NCBI GenBank assembly: GCA_016790075.1
Contig: JAEUPP010000019.1
Location: forward strand, 1-45,407
Reading direction: 5' to 3'
Source of the DNA: Rhodanobacteraceae bacterium
Lineage (GTDB): Bacteria; Pseudomonadota; Gammaproteobacteria; Xanthomonadales; Rhodanobacteraceae
DNA length: 45,407 bases
Shown: positions 25,475-33,450 of the stretch, piece after piece
Layout: every line of letters begins with the position of its first letter
Position numbering within the stretch: the stretch's first letter is position 1
The notes under the pieces: generated by a model
Database searches by the model: none
Told to the model about the DNA's origin: nothing
What the model saw: only the letters and a program-made list of their open reading frames with translations
Made by a program: the position numbers and the translations under genes

Positions 25475-26059
25475 ATGAGTCAAACTACCGATTGCGCCGC
25501 GCAACTGGCCGCGTGGCAACAACGCTGGCTGGCAGATATCGATGCCTATGCCATCAGTCATGCGGACGAATACGAGACCGTAGCGCTGTTCCGCAAATTC
25601 ATGCGTGACCACGCCGGTGCGGCGCAGCGGGAACTCGCCATCGGACATCTGACTGGCGCTGCCTGGCTGGTGAGTGCCGACAGCCAGCGCGTGTTGCTCA
25701 CGCATCACCGTAAATTACAGCGTTGGCTACAGCTGGGCGGCCACGCGGACGGTGACGTCGATCTCGTCGCGGTCGCCTTGCGTGAAGCGGAGGAAGAGTC
25801 CGGTTTGCGAGATCTGGAGATTGAGCGCGAGATTTTTGATCTCGACCGGCACTGGATTCCCGATCATGGCGCAGTGCCGGGCCATTGGCACTACGACCTG
25901 CGCTATGTCGTGCGCTGTTGCGGGAATGAGCAATTTGCGGTCAGCGAAGAGTCCCTGGCTCTGGCCTGGCGCGATATTGCAACCATGGTTGGAGCCAGCG
26001 AGTACGACGAATCGTTGCAGCGCATGGCGCGCAAATGGCGTGCGCGCTCACGCGGTTGA
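25475..26059 (+). CDS. Nudix hydrolase
   Basis: A 194-aa protein. The Nudix box is GGHADGDVDLVAVALREAEEESGL, matching GX5EX7REUXEEXGU except that Asp stands at the first Glu position (GGHADGD). The REAEEESG metal-binding core is intact. The N-terminal ~45 residues are a helical extension (QLAAWQQRWLADIDAYAIS). HWHYDLRYVVRC follows the box. The family hydrolyses nucleoside diphosphates linked to other groups; the substrate is unknown. It is divergent from the APC gene across 150 bp and convergent with efpL. Confidence 0.85.
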   Translation: MSQTTDCAAQLAAWQQRWLADIDAYAISHADEYETVALFRKFMRDHAGAAQRELAIGHLTGAAWLVSADSQRVLLTHHRKLQRWLQLGGHADGDVDLVAVALREAEEESGLRDLEIEREIFDLDRHWIPDHGAVPGHWHYDLRYVVRCCGNEQFAVSEESLALAWRDIATMVGASEYDESLQRMARKWRARSRG

Positions 26060-26069
26060 GGCGGTCGAA

Positions 26070-26098
26070 GCAGACTGCAGGCAGTGTCCCGCTGCTTG
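26070..26098. terminator. possible bidirectional hairpin between Nudix and efpL genes
   Basis: AAGCAG...CTGCTT encloses ACTG-CAGG-CAGT, a nested stem between convergent stops. No T tract; weak. Confidence 0.3.
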
Positions 26099-26118
26099 AC
26101 TTCAATGGAAGCTAGCGC

Positions 26119-26682
26119 TTATTCGCGCCCGGAGTATTCGCCGGTTACGGTGCTGACAAGTATGCGCGATCCATTGACGATGTATTCCGGCACGAGGATT
26201 TCGATGCCGGTATCGAGTTTGGCCGGCTTGGGGCGCTTGGTCGCGGTGGCGCCCTTCATTTCCGGCGCGGTGTCGACGACGGTCAAGGTCACGGTCGGCG
26301 GCAGTTGCACCGCGACCGGTTGGTCTTCGATGAGCTGCACGTAACAGGTTTCCATGCCATCGGTTATGAAGCCGGCGGCATCGCCGAGCGCATTCGCGTC
26401 CAGCATGTACTGGGTAAAGTCTTCCGCGTCCATGAACACGAAGGTATCGCCCTCGCGGTAGGAGTAAGTTGCCTGCCGGCGCGACAGCTCGATCTCGCGC
26501 AGTTCGTCGTCGGCTCGCAGGCTCAGGTCGAGCTTTTGCCCACCGGGCACGGTGTACATGCTGAAACGGAAGGTGACATTGCCGCCGCGGCCCTGCGGCG
26601 AACTGCGCTCGATGTCGCGGATCTGGTAGACCTTGTTGTCGTGCTCGACGACGTTGCCTTTCTTGATTTCGCTCGCTTTCAT
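26119..26682 (-). CDS. efpL: elongation factor P-like protein EfpL (YeiP)
   Basis: 187 aa, three beta-barrel EF-P architecture: KOW-like domain I ([39 protein letters not shown]), OB domain II ([21 protein letters not shown]), and OB domain III ([34 protein letters not shown]). The domain I loop tip is SPQGRGGN, with Arg where canonical EF-P carries Lys. The divergent domain III identifies the YeiP/EfpL branch. It relieves ribosome stalling at proline-rich sequences. It lies upstream of the Nudix convergence and is separate from the SDR gene. Confidence 0.92.
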   Translation of the reverse strand: MKASEIKKGNVVEHDNKVYQIRDIERSSPQGRGGNVTFRFSMYTVPGGQKLDLSLRADDELREIELSRRQATYSYREGDTFVFMDAEDFTQYMLDANALGDAAGFITDGMETCYVQLIEDQPVAVQLPPTVTLTVVDTAPEMKGATATKRPKPAKLDTGIEILVPEYIVNGSRILVSTVTGEYSGRE

Positions 26683-26739
26683 GACCTGTGGCCGTTAAGG
26701 ATCAACTGGGTAAGTCGAAGGGATGTTGTGACTGTTGCA

Positions 26740-26760
26740 GCCCCCTGGAGTCGAGGGGGC
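26740..26760 (-). terminator. terminator-like hairpin after SDR gene
   Basis: GCCCCCT-N7-AGGGGGC, a 7-bp stem about 85 nt past the SDR stop and just upstream of efpL. No clear U tract. Confidence 0.45.
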
Positions 26761-26843
26761 GAACGCTGGTGCTATTGCCGGCGGCGGTATTGCGACGGTG
26801 CGCGGCAGGCCGCGGAATGACACCGCGGATGTCGCTATCGACC

Positions 26844-27611
26844 CTACTTGGGCTGCAGGCGGACGGCGCCGTCGACGCGGATGGTTTCGCCGTTCAGATA
26901 ACGATTCTGCAGAATGAATGCGACCGTTGCGGCAAATTCCTCGGGCTTGCCGAGGCGTGGTGGATAGGGAACTTGCGCGCAAAGAGATTGGTATACATTT
27001 TCTGGCATGCCGTCGACCATCGGCGTATGGAACACGCCCGGTGCTACCGTCATGACACGTACGCCGAAACGGGAGAATTCCCGCGCCATCGGCAGGGTCA
27101 TACCCACGACACCACCTTTCGATGCGGAATAGGCTGCCTGGCCAATCTGCCCCTCGAACGCGGCGATTGATGCGGTGTTCACGATCACGCCGCGCTCGCC
27201 GTCTGCGCCTGGAGTGTTGTGCTGCATCAGGTCGGCAGCGCCCTTGGCGACATTGAACGAACCAACCAGATTGACCATGACCGTATTGGCAAAGGTCTTC
27301 AGCGGCATCGGCGCGTCCTTGCCGAGTACCCGCCCGGCACCGAGAATGCCGGCGCAGTTGACTGCAACGTTGAGCCCACCGATTGCCTGTTGTGCGGCCT
27401 TGAGGTTGGCGACGACCATGTCCTCATTGCTTACATCAGTGCGGAAGAAGTGTGCGTTGCTGCCGAGCTTGGCGACTGCTTCGGCGCCCTTGTCGTCGTT
27501 GACGTCAAACAGCGCAACCACCGCCCCCTGCGCGACCAGGTGCTGCGCAACAGCGAAGCCCAAGCCCGATACGCCGCCGGTAATGACGGCCTTGACCTGA
27601 TTTAGTTCCAT
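26844..27611 (-). CDS. short-chain dehydrogenase, 3-hydroxyacyl-CoA dehydrogenase type II-like
   Basis: A 255-aa Rossmann-fold SDR. Seen: cofactor motif VITGGVSGLGFAVAQHL with acidic FDVNDDKG after strand 2, indicating NAD preference; NCAGI; catalytic Ser in IVNTASIAAFEGQIGQ; the YSASKGG catalytic Tyr/Lys; and APGVFHTPM. The overall sequence is close to the HSD17B10/FadB2-type acyl-CoA dehydrogenases that oxidise 3-hydroxyacyl-CoA in fatty-acid or branched-chain degradation. ATG 27611 has GGGAG upstream. Confidence 0.88.
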   Translation of the reverse strand: MELNQVKAVITGGVSGLGFAVAQHLVAQGAVVALFDVNDDKGAEAVAKLGSNAHFFRTDVSNEDMVVANLKAAQQAIGGLNVAVNCAGILGAGRVLGKDAPMPLKTFANTVMVNLVGSFNVAKGAADLMQHNTPGADGERGVIVNTASIAAFEGQIGQAAYSASKGGVVGMTLPMAREFSRFGVRVMTVAPGVFHTPMVDGMPENVYQSLCAQVPYPPRLGKPEEFAATVAFILQNRYLNGETIRVDGAVRLQPK

Positions 27612-27718
27612 GAATGCTCCCGACAGCGGCGCCCGTTGGCGCAAAGCCGGGATTGTAAATCAGCGGCGCGGTCGTTTCCGCGCAACCTGCTCCGCCTGGG
27701 CCAGTGTCAGGGGCTTTG

Positions 27719-28216
27719 TCAAAGCTCGCGCAGGTAGTACTTGTCGCAGCTGTAGTGGCCGGTTCCGCCCAGCGGTCCTGCGATACGCTGAAAGCCGTTC
27801 TTGAGATACAGCGCCTGCGCCGCGTCCATGCCACTGAGGGTTTCGAGGTAGCAACGCCGGTAGCCGAAGTCGCGCGCCGTTGCGAGACAGAGGGCGATCA
27901 GGGTCTGGCCGGCCCCCAGGCCGCGCAACGCCGGCAGGAAATACATCTTGCGCAGCTCGCAGGTATCTGCGTCGCCGCCACTCAGTGCGGCGACGCCGCC
28001 TCCGCCGAGCACGGCACCATCGCGCTCAACCACGAAGTAAGCGGCGCGTGGAATCGCATAGGCCTGAGCCATGGTGTCGACTTCCGCATCGTGGATGGCG
28101 AACCCGGGGCCGCTGGCACCGAACTCGGGCATGACCGCGCGGATGATGGCGGCAATGGCGGGATTGTCCGTTTCATTGATGGGGCGAATCGTATAGGCGG
28201 CAGCGTTCATAGGCAT
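27719..28216 (-). CDS. GNAT-family N-acetyltransferase
   Basis: A 165-aa protein. Seen: IRPINETDNPAIAAIIRAVM, YFVVERDGAVLGGGGVAAL, the acetyl-CoA loop LRKMYFLPALRGLGAGQTLIALCLATARDFGY (R-x-x-G-x-G), LETLSGMDAAQALYLKNGFQRIAGP. This is the MarR/ElaA-type compact GNAT with the common 'C.L.KMYfLP..RG.G' signature. The acceptor substrate is unknown. It lies 27 bp after the cyanophycinase-like gene in the same direction, so it is probably cotranscribed with it. An ATG six bases downstream (28210) is an alternative start. Confidence 0.85.
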   Translation of the reverse strand: MPMNAAAYTIRPINETDNPAIAAIIRAVMPEFGASGPGFAIHDAEVDTMAQAYAIPRAAYFVVERDGAVLGGGGVAALSGGDADTCELRKMYFLPALRGLGAGQTLIALCLATARDFGYRRCYLETLSGMDAAQALYLKNGFQRIAGPLGGTGHYSCDKYYLREL

Positions 28217-28243
28217 CGCAGTGGTATGGAAGTCCGTTGCCGC

Positions 28244-29083
28244 TCAGAGTGGGCGACGGAAGTCGAGATCGTAACGTGTACCGTGCACGAGCACATGCAG
28301 GCGCAGATTGGTGATCGAGATGGGGGCCTGCGGCCCCGCTTCGGTGATGTTGGTCGGGCCGACGTCGCTGGGATCGACCAAGGTGATGCCGCCGTGCCCA
28401 ACGACTTCCAGCACGTTGTCCGGCCCTATGAACGCGGCGGTATCTGCATCCAGCCCCAGCCCAAGTGCAAACGGGTTCAGGGCTAGTGCGCCAAGCAGGC
28501 GCCCGATACGGTCACTGGCCGCACCGCCCTGGTCGATGACGACACGGTTGGTGAGGCCGAGTCCCGGTGCCAGGGTTACGGCGCCCATGCGCGGCGTTGC
28601 ACCGGACTCGCCTGAGGCGAGCATGTGCTCGGCGAGCACGGCGGCGCCAGCACCGAGGCCAGCGATCGGCGTGCCATCGGCATTGCGCCGGCGCAGCAGC
28701 TTGGCGAGGCTGGTTCCGCCGACCAGTGTCGTCAGCTTCAGCGGGTGAACCGTTGCGAGCACAATCAGGTCGGCGTTTTCTATCGCACCCAGTGTTTCGG
28801 GTCGCTCTGCTTCGGCGCGCGCATTCAGGTGCGCGCGCCGCACGCCGCCGGCGCCATGGGCGAGCAACGCGTTCTCGACTTCGTCCAGCACGCGCAGGTC
28901 CAGCTCGCCGGCGACAAGCATGGCTACTTGTGCGCGTTGTGGACAGATTGAAAGCAGACGGCGAACAAGACGCTGCTCGGTGTCGAGGCCGGCGAAAACG
29001 CCGACCGCAATGAGATAGCCGCGGGACTGGTCGGGAGCAAGGCGTGCGGGCACGGCGGAATCCTGAGGACAGCGATGCGGCAT
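28244..29083 (-). CDS. cyanophycinase-like (peptidase S51 fold) protein lacking the catalytic Ser and His
   Basis: A 279-aa protein whose layout matches cyanophycinase: GYLIAVGVFAG; ADLIVLATVHPLKLTTLVGGTSLAKLL; RRRNADGTPIAGLGAGAAVLAEHM; LAPGLGLTNRVVIDQGGAASDRIGRLLGAL; LGLGLDADTAAFIGPDNVLEVVGHGGITLVD. Three signatures are changed. The nucleophile elbow GTSAGA reads GLGAGA (Gly144 for Ser). DQHF reads DQGG. The upstream GGDQ motif reads TVHP. Peptidase activity on multi-L-arginyl-poly-Asp is therefore not expected. No cyanophycin synthetase is in the window. It may be a pseudoenzyme with a binding role. Start 29083 lacks a clear ribosome site. Confidence 0.75.
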   Translation of the reverse strand: MPHRCPQDSAVPARLAPDQSRGYLIAVGVFAGLDTEQRLVRRLLSICPQRAQVAMLVAGELDLRVLDEVENALLAHGAGGVRRAHLNARAEAERPETLGAIENADLIVLATVHPLKLTTLVGGTSLAKLLRRRNADGTPIAGLGAGAAVLAEHMLASGESGATPRMGAVTLAPGLGLTNRVVIDQGGAASDRIGRLLGALALNPFALGLGLDADTAAFIGPDNVLEVVGHGGITLVDPSDVGPTNITEAGPQAPISITNLRLHVLVHGTRYDLDFRRPL

Positions 29084-29179
29084 GGTAGCAGCGCGTACGC
29101 ATCGGATGCGATGCGGAGCTCCGGGCAGAGACGGAGCTCCGAAGAAAGTGGTCGCGCAGCTGATGAATGCCGGTTGCGC

Positions 29180-30301
29180 TCAGTTTGGCAAGATGGTGCA
29201 GGTCACTTCGTTGACGGTACGGCTTCTGCAGGTGACGTTGCCGCCCTGGGTCCAGGTCGAATTCAGTACCAGCACCGAGATGCCGTTGCGAACAGCCCAG
29301 TCTTCAAACGATTCGACCGCCCAGTATGCATTGCTGCCGAGACTCCAGCTGCGGTTGCCGTAAAACTGCAGCGCGTTGCCATGGCCGTTCGGCAGCACGA
29401 CTCCGCTGGGATCGACAACCTGTCGCAGCAACACGTCGGCAGTCGCCGTGTCGTAGCGAACTTTCGCATAGCCGCCGTCCTTCATCGGTATGAACACGGT
29501 GACGGTCCCGGCTACCTGCTCGGTCAGCCGGCTTGATCCGTCGACAAAGCGCAGCGAATCGGGATCGAATACCTGCCCCGACCCCTGTTGCGACAAGGTC
29601 GTGAAGTAGTCGTAGACAAAGCTGTCGATGCTGCCGGGCTGGTCACCGAAGGCGAGATCGTAGCTGCTGTCGGGAAAGTTCGGGTAAACGCGATCGAAGT
29701 ATGGGCCGAAGAGATAGCCACGCAGGTCGATAGGGCTGTTGCGCCCGGGTGTGACCTGAGCCAACAAGCCATTGCCCGTGGATGGCTGCGCAACGCTGCG
29801 CGGTGTGGTGCGTGCGCTGCTCGCACGCAAGTCAACGGTTCCTCCACCGATCAGCTTCAGGTAGACCGAGCCGTCGGCACGGATTACCGCCGTGAAACTC
29901 AGGCTGTTGCCGTTGCGGCGATACAGGTCGCCGGCGTAGGAAACATAGGCGACAAGACGCGAATCTGTTGCTACTTCGTAGCCACCAGTCTGCACATTGG
30001 CTTCGGGATCCCAGTTCAGCGCGATAGTGCGAATCTGCGCTGAGGCAAGGTTATAGACGTAGACCATGCTCTCGCGGACGCGCGGATATTGCGTGACAGC
30101 CTTGTTGATGTAGTCGCTGGTACTGGCGCAGGTGTTGCACAGAATCGCGTAGTACTGGCCAACGGTGGCAGTTGAATCGTCGATGATGCCGGCGGGCCCG
30201 GGTTCTGCGTCGCCAGCGCGTGCGCCGCCGGCAAACAGCAAGGTGAAGGCCAAGGCGAAGGCGCCCAGCCAGCGGCGCAGCGCGGTACGGATGCGTTGCA
30301 T
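29180..30301 (-). CDS. secreted protein of unknown family
   Basis: A 373-aa protein with a signal peptide (RRWLGAFALAFTLLFAGGARA). The mature part has a CNTCAS cysteine pair near residue 55, several Tyr/Ser-rich strands (YEVATDSRLVAYVSYAGDLYRRNGNSLSF), and a C-terminal pair of cysteines (VTCRSRTVNEVTCTILPN). It looks like a beta-rich periplasmic or secreted protein with one or two disulfides. No family is recognised. ATG 30301 has AGGAG 7 nt upstream. The long region upstream contains a perfect 22-bp palindrome that may control it. Confidence 0.7.
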   Translation of the reverse strand: MQRIRTALRRWLGAFALAFTLLFAGGARAGDAEPGPAGIIDDSTATVGQYYAILCNTCASTSDYINKAVTQYPRVRESMVYVYNLASAQIRTIALNWDPEANVQTGGYEVATDSRLVAYVSYAGDLYRRNGNSLSFTAVIRADGSVYLKLIGGGTVDLRASSARTTPRSVAQPSTGNGLLAQVTPGRNSPIDLRGYLFGPYFDRVYPNFPDSSYDLAFGDQPGSIDSFVYDYFTTLSQQGSGQVFDPDSLRFVDGSSRLTEQVAGTVTVFIPMKDGGYAKVRYDTATADVLLRQVVDPSGVVLPNGHGNALQFYGNRSWSLGSNAYWAVESFEDWAVRNGISVLVLNSTWTQGGNVTCRSRTVNEVTCTILPN

Positions 30302-30556
30302 GCGTAGTCTCCTGATGAAGCGTTAATGGGCAACTCGGCGTTGCCGCGCGGCCGTCCCTGTGCGTCCGTTGGCGGTGGCCGACAGTCAAGATTGGTGAGC
30401 GGCCGGGTCGGCGCGCGAAGGTGAGCAGGCGTACGCAGGGGGGATTGCGTCGGGAGTGCCTGGTACCTGCCTTCGCGGCCGATAAGTGGCCTCGCTCCGG
30501 CATTGCAATCGTTGAGGGCTGGCGTCTCCTTTCGGTGGTCCCGGTCAGTTTTCTTG

Positions 30557-30578
30557 CACGTGACATATATGTCACGTG
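30557..30578. promoter_or_regulatory. perfect 22-bp palindrome (operator-like)
   Basis: CACGTGACATA followed directly by its exact reverse complement. A second TGACAT half (30591-30596) lies 30 bp from the first TGACAT (30561-30566), about three helical turns. It is about 255 bp upstream of the secreted-protein start. The GTGA...TCAC spacing (8) differs from CRP/Clp sites (6). The binding protein is unknown. Confidence 0.6.
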
Positions 30579-30671
30579 AATAAAAATCTCTGACATGTAT
30601 ATCGGGCGTGTCAACCGAAAAATGCGCAAATAGCCAAATTCGTGCTGGGCAAGCTGCAGTGTTAACTTCTT

Positions 30672-30717
30672 GCCAGCGGTGGTTTTCAGTAGTTGAAAAA
30701 CTACTGAAACTGCTGGC
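30672..30717. terminator. long hairpin with GAAA loop, downstream of P-loop gene
   Basis: Inner stem TTTCAGTAGTT (30684-30694), loop GAAA, AACTACTGAAA (30699-30709); outer stem GCCAGC/GCTGGC (30672-30677 with 30712-30717). It is about 140 nt past the P-loop gene stop and may be its terminator, although no T tract follows on the minus strand. Confidence 0.45.
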
Positions 30718-30854
30718 AGCAGTCGGCGCTCCTGGTCCGCCGATACGTGGGGTGTTGCGAGGAATGTGTAATAGTTAAAATGTATAAAATAACGGTATGA
30801 ATGATCCCTGTCCGCGTCGGTGTTGGCGGCGACAGAGGTCCAGTTTGCGAGTGA

Positions 30855-31700
30855 CTAGCTGCCGATCTCGATTTCTTCAACGCCGAGATAGCGGTTGATC
30901 GCCTGCGTGGCCGCGGCGATCGACGGCTGCAGCGGCGCAGCATGCAGCGTGCCGTGGTCCAGACCCTCTATCCAGCCGAACAGCGACTGGCGTAGTTGCT
31001 CCTCGGTACGCACGCGCTGATGAATGTCACTGAGTATCCGTCGGTACTCGCTGGGGGTTGGGCTGGTGCCCAGGGCGCGGAACAGGTTGCCGAGTGCGCT
31101 CATGAATTCGGCAGCGCTTGCATGGAGCCCGAAGTCCTCGGGGCGATAGTCGAGAAAGCCACGGCTGGCGTCTGCGTGTACGCGGAAGCTGACTTTGGCC
31201 AGGGAGTGGTAAAGCGGCTCCTCGGCTATCAGCACCAGCAGCAAATGCTGCGGATTGGCTACTACGGTACCCTGCGGCGTGCTCCACTCGTGTGTCTGTA
31301 CGAAATGGTAGAGGCGGATGTGATCGTGGAAGTCAGCCACGTGCAGCTGATCGAGTATGAGCAGCGTGCGGGCTCCTTCGGAGTAAGCGCAGGCCTCGCT
31401 CATGCAGCGTTCGAACGTCGAGAGCGGCGCTTCCGGAGCCGCCGATGCATCAGCGTTCTCGCCAAGTACGATGGTTGGCGGAGCGGGCTCGGCACTCGTG
31501 AAATCGTGGTAAAGCAGGTGCTGGTAGGCTAGCGCGTGGCCCAGCGCATTAGCCAACGCGGTCTTGCGTCGGCCGGCGGTGCCTACGATATTGAGGCAAC
31601 GCAGATGTGGCAGATCGGCTTCAAGCAGACAGCGTAGCGGATAGTCGTAGTCGTCGTTGGACTCAAAACCAAATTCAGCGAGCTTCTTGCGCAGGCTCAT
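30855..31700 (-). CDS. P-loop ATPase-like protein with altered Walker motifs
   Basis: 281 aa from the ATG at 31700. The N-terminal helix region MSLRKKLAEFGFESNDDYDYPLRCLLEAD precedes a P-loop, LNIVGTAGRRKTALANALGHAL. In GTAGRRKT the Gly before Lys46 is replaced by Arg, but Lys-Thr is kept. The Walker B strand is ARTLLILDQLHVADF: Asp117 is present and the catalytic Glu is Gln118. A sensor-like strand NPQHLLLVLIAEEP follows, then a C-terminal helical part. The order fits AAA+/MoxR-like or STAND-type ATPases. ATP binding is possible and hydrolysis doubtful. No partner such as a VWA or McrC protein is adjacent. An upstream ATG at 31733 is an alternative start. Confidence 0.65.
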   Translation of the reverse strand: MSLRKKLAEFGFESNDDYDYPLRCLLEADLPHLRCLNIVGTAGRRKTALANALGHALAYQHLLYHDFTSAEPAPPTIVLGENADASAAPEAPLSTFERCMSEACAYSEGARTLLILDQLHVADFHDHIRLYHFVQTHEWSTPQGTVVANPQHLLLVLIAEEPLYHSLAKVSFRVHADASRGFLDYRPEDFGLHASAAEFMSALGNLFRALGTSPTPSEYRRILSDIHQRVRTEEQLRQSLFGWIEGLDHGTLHAAPLQPSIAAATQAINRYLGVEEIEIGS

Positions 31701-31873
31701 GGGCGGTGCCGTAGTGGCGCTGCGCGTGAGCATAGCCGAGTCAAGATTGGCAGCGAAGGCGTGTCGGCGCGACTTTTCGTGCCGTCATGCGGTACATGCA
31801 ATGGAGCAATCGTTGATGACCACGGCCACGGAACTGAGCTGCCGCCTGGTTGGCCGAATTCTTTGCAAATAAG

Positions 31874-31939
31874 ACGCCTGCGCAGCGCAACCGGCCACTT
31901 CCTATGGCCATGTTGCGAGCGATTGCGCGGTGCAGGCGT
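31874..31939 (-). terminator. nested stem-loop directly after the aminotransferase gene
   Basis: Outer arms ACGCCTGC (31874-31881) and GCAGGCGT (31932-31939); middle GCGCAA/TTGCGC (31885-31890 with 31923-31928, or CGCAA with TTGCG at 31913-31917); inner GGCCA/TGGCC (31893-31897 with 31905-31909). On the minus strand it begins 11 nt past the stop and is followed by CTTATTT, so it probably acts as a terminator. Confidence 0.6.
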
Positions 31940-31950
31940 TGTTCGTTGAC

Positions 31951-33450
31951 TCAGGCCGCCTTGGCGTCAGCACTCTTGCGCGGCCCGTGCAGCAGCGCCT
32001 GGCGTACGCCATCAATGACGAGGTCGACCTCGGCTTCGGTAATGTTGAAGTGGGGCGTGAAGCGCAGGGAATTGGTGCCGCCGTGAATGACGCCGAAGCC
32101 GTTCTCCCGCATGAACTCTTCAGTGCTGTTTGCGCCGTAGCACTTGAAGTCTGCGCTGAGCTCGCAGGAGAACAGAAGACCTGTACCCTGGACCTTGGTG
32201 ATGTAACCCGGCAGCTCGGTCTTGAGTGCTTCGAGCTTTTGTACGAACTGACGACCGCGTTCGCGGATGTTCGCCTGCACCGCCGGGGTCAGCAGGCCGA
32301 GCACGGCGACGGCGACATCCATCGCCCGCGGATTTGTCGTCATGGTGTTGCCGTAGATGCCTTTTTTGTACAGCGAGGCGGCGCGCTCGCCGACGGCCAG
32401 CACCGACAGCGGATACTGACCTGCATTCAGCGCCTTGGAATACGTCTCCATATCCGGTGGCGCGAGCTTCTCGAAGCCAGGGTAGTCGATGATCGACAGT
32501 ACGCCATGAGCGCGCAGGCCGGCTTGAATCGAGTCGACCAGGAACAACGAGCCGTGTTTCTCGGTCAGCTCGCGCGCGGCGGCATAGAACTCTGGAGTGA
32601 CTGAACGGCCAGGATCGCCTTCGCCCATGACGGGTTCCAGGAACATGGCTTCGATGAACCAGCCATTCCTGTCGGCGTCGGCGAAAATCTGCCGCAGCTG
32701 TTCAACGTTGTATGGTTCTACCGTCAGCAAGCTGGTCTCGTCGCGGAAGCTGGCAAGGTGCTGGGTATAGGTCTTGCGGCTCGAATCCGAATAGACCGCC
32801 GGCCTTTCCGTGCGGCCGTGGAATGCGCCGCGCACGGCGAGACGCTTGATCGTGCGGCCGGCATAGCGGCCGCCGGCATCGGTCATGAGCTTGGCATTGA
32901 CATCAGCAATGCGGCACGCCAGCGAGACCGACTCGGAACCTGAGTTCAGACAGAGGAAGCGGGTATACGGGCAGCCGCCACGATTCATGCCGATGGCGGC
33001 CTTGAGCGCGGTCGCCAGCTTGAACTGGGAGACATTCGGCGTCATGACGTTCGCCATGACCTGGGGGCGGCTCATCGCGTCGATGACGGCAGCCGGTGCG
33101 TGGCCAAAGCCAAGCATGCCGTAGCCGCCCGAATCGTGCAGCACGGCACCTTTGAGTGTGACGACCCAGGGACCGCTTGCGGCGAGCGCGACATAGGGGT
33201 TGACCGAGTCGTCGGTATAGAAATTGACGAAATCCGCTTGAATGCGCTGCATCTGCGTGGCTTCGTCGAGGGCAATGAGTTGCGGCAGTTCCGCCTTGAG
33301 TTCGAGAAAGCGCGCATAGGCCTGGGCGACAGCGTCAACCAGTTCAGGCGAAGTCGCTGCAAAACGCAGTAGCGCCGCGTCGTCGAGGCCGCGGGTACGT
33401 GCAGCGCCGCCGGCGTTGCGCAGAACGGCGAGTTGTTCGATCAGCTGCAT
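31951..33450 (-). CDS. class-III PLP-dependent aminotransferase
   Basis: A 499-aa fold-type I enzyme. Seen: VLHDSGGYGMLGFGHAPAAVIDAM, FLCLNSGSESVSLACRIAD (phosphate cup), RGAFHGRTERPAVYSDSSRKTY, FLVDSIQAGLRAHGVLSIIDYPG, METYSKALNAGQYPLSVLAV with the PLP Lys, GNTMTTNPRAMDVAVAVL, and a normal C-terminal domain. The usual DEvQ.G.gR.G motif reads DSIQAGLRAHG, keeping the PLP-ring Asp and Gln but losing the Glu. Length and pattern recall lysine/ornithine omega-aminotransferases; the substrate cannot be assigned. It is divergent from the ABC genes across 264 bp. Confidence 0.85.
   Translation of the reverse strand: MQLIEQLAVLRNAGGAARTRGLDDAALLRFAATSPELVDAVAQAYARFLELKAELPQLIALDEATQMQRIQADFVNFYTDDSVNPYVALAASGPWVVTLKGAVLHDSGGYGMLGFGHAPAAVIDAMSRPQVMANVMTPNVSQFKLATALKAAIGMNRGGCPYTRFLCLNSGSESVSLACRIADVNAKLMTDAGGRYAGRTIKRLAVRGAFHGRTERPAVYSDSSRKTYTQHLASFRDETSLLTVEPYNVEQLRQIFADADRNGWFIEAMFLEPVMGEGDPGRSVTPEFYAAARELTEKHGSLFLVDSIQAGLRAHGVLSIIDYPGFEKLAPPDMETYSKALNAGQYPLSVLAVGERAASLYKKGIYGNTMTTNPRAMDVAVAVLGLLTPAVQANIRERGRQFVQKLEALKTELPGYITKVQGTGLLFSCELSADFKCYGANSTEEFMRENGFGVIHGGTNSLRFTPHFNITEAEVDLVIDGVRQALLHGPRKSADAKAA

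Larger units (their letters stand above)
30302..30854. promoter_or_regulatory. regulatory intergenic region, two palindromic elements
   Basis: 553 bp upstream of the secreted-protein gene and downstream of the P-loop gene, both minus strand. It contains a 22-bp palindrome (30557-30578), a phased half-site (30591-30596), a long hairpin (30672-30717) and an AT-rich stretch (about 30770-30800). No convincing gene is present in it. Confidence 0.55.

Noticed and set aside
30557-30578. CRP/Clp site
   Set aside because: GTGA and TCAC halves are present but 8 bp apart rather than 6, and the symmetric core extends well beyond that consensus.
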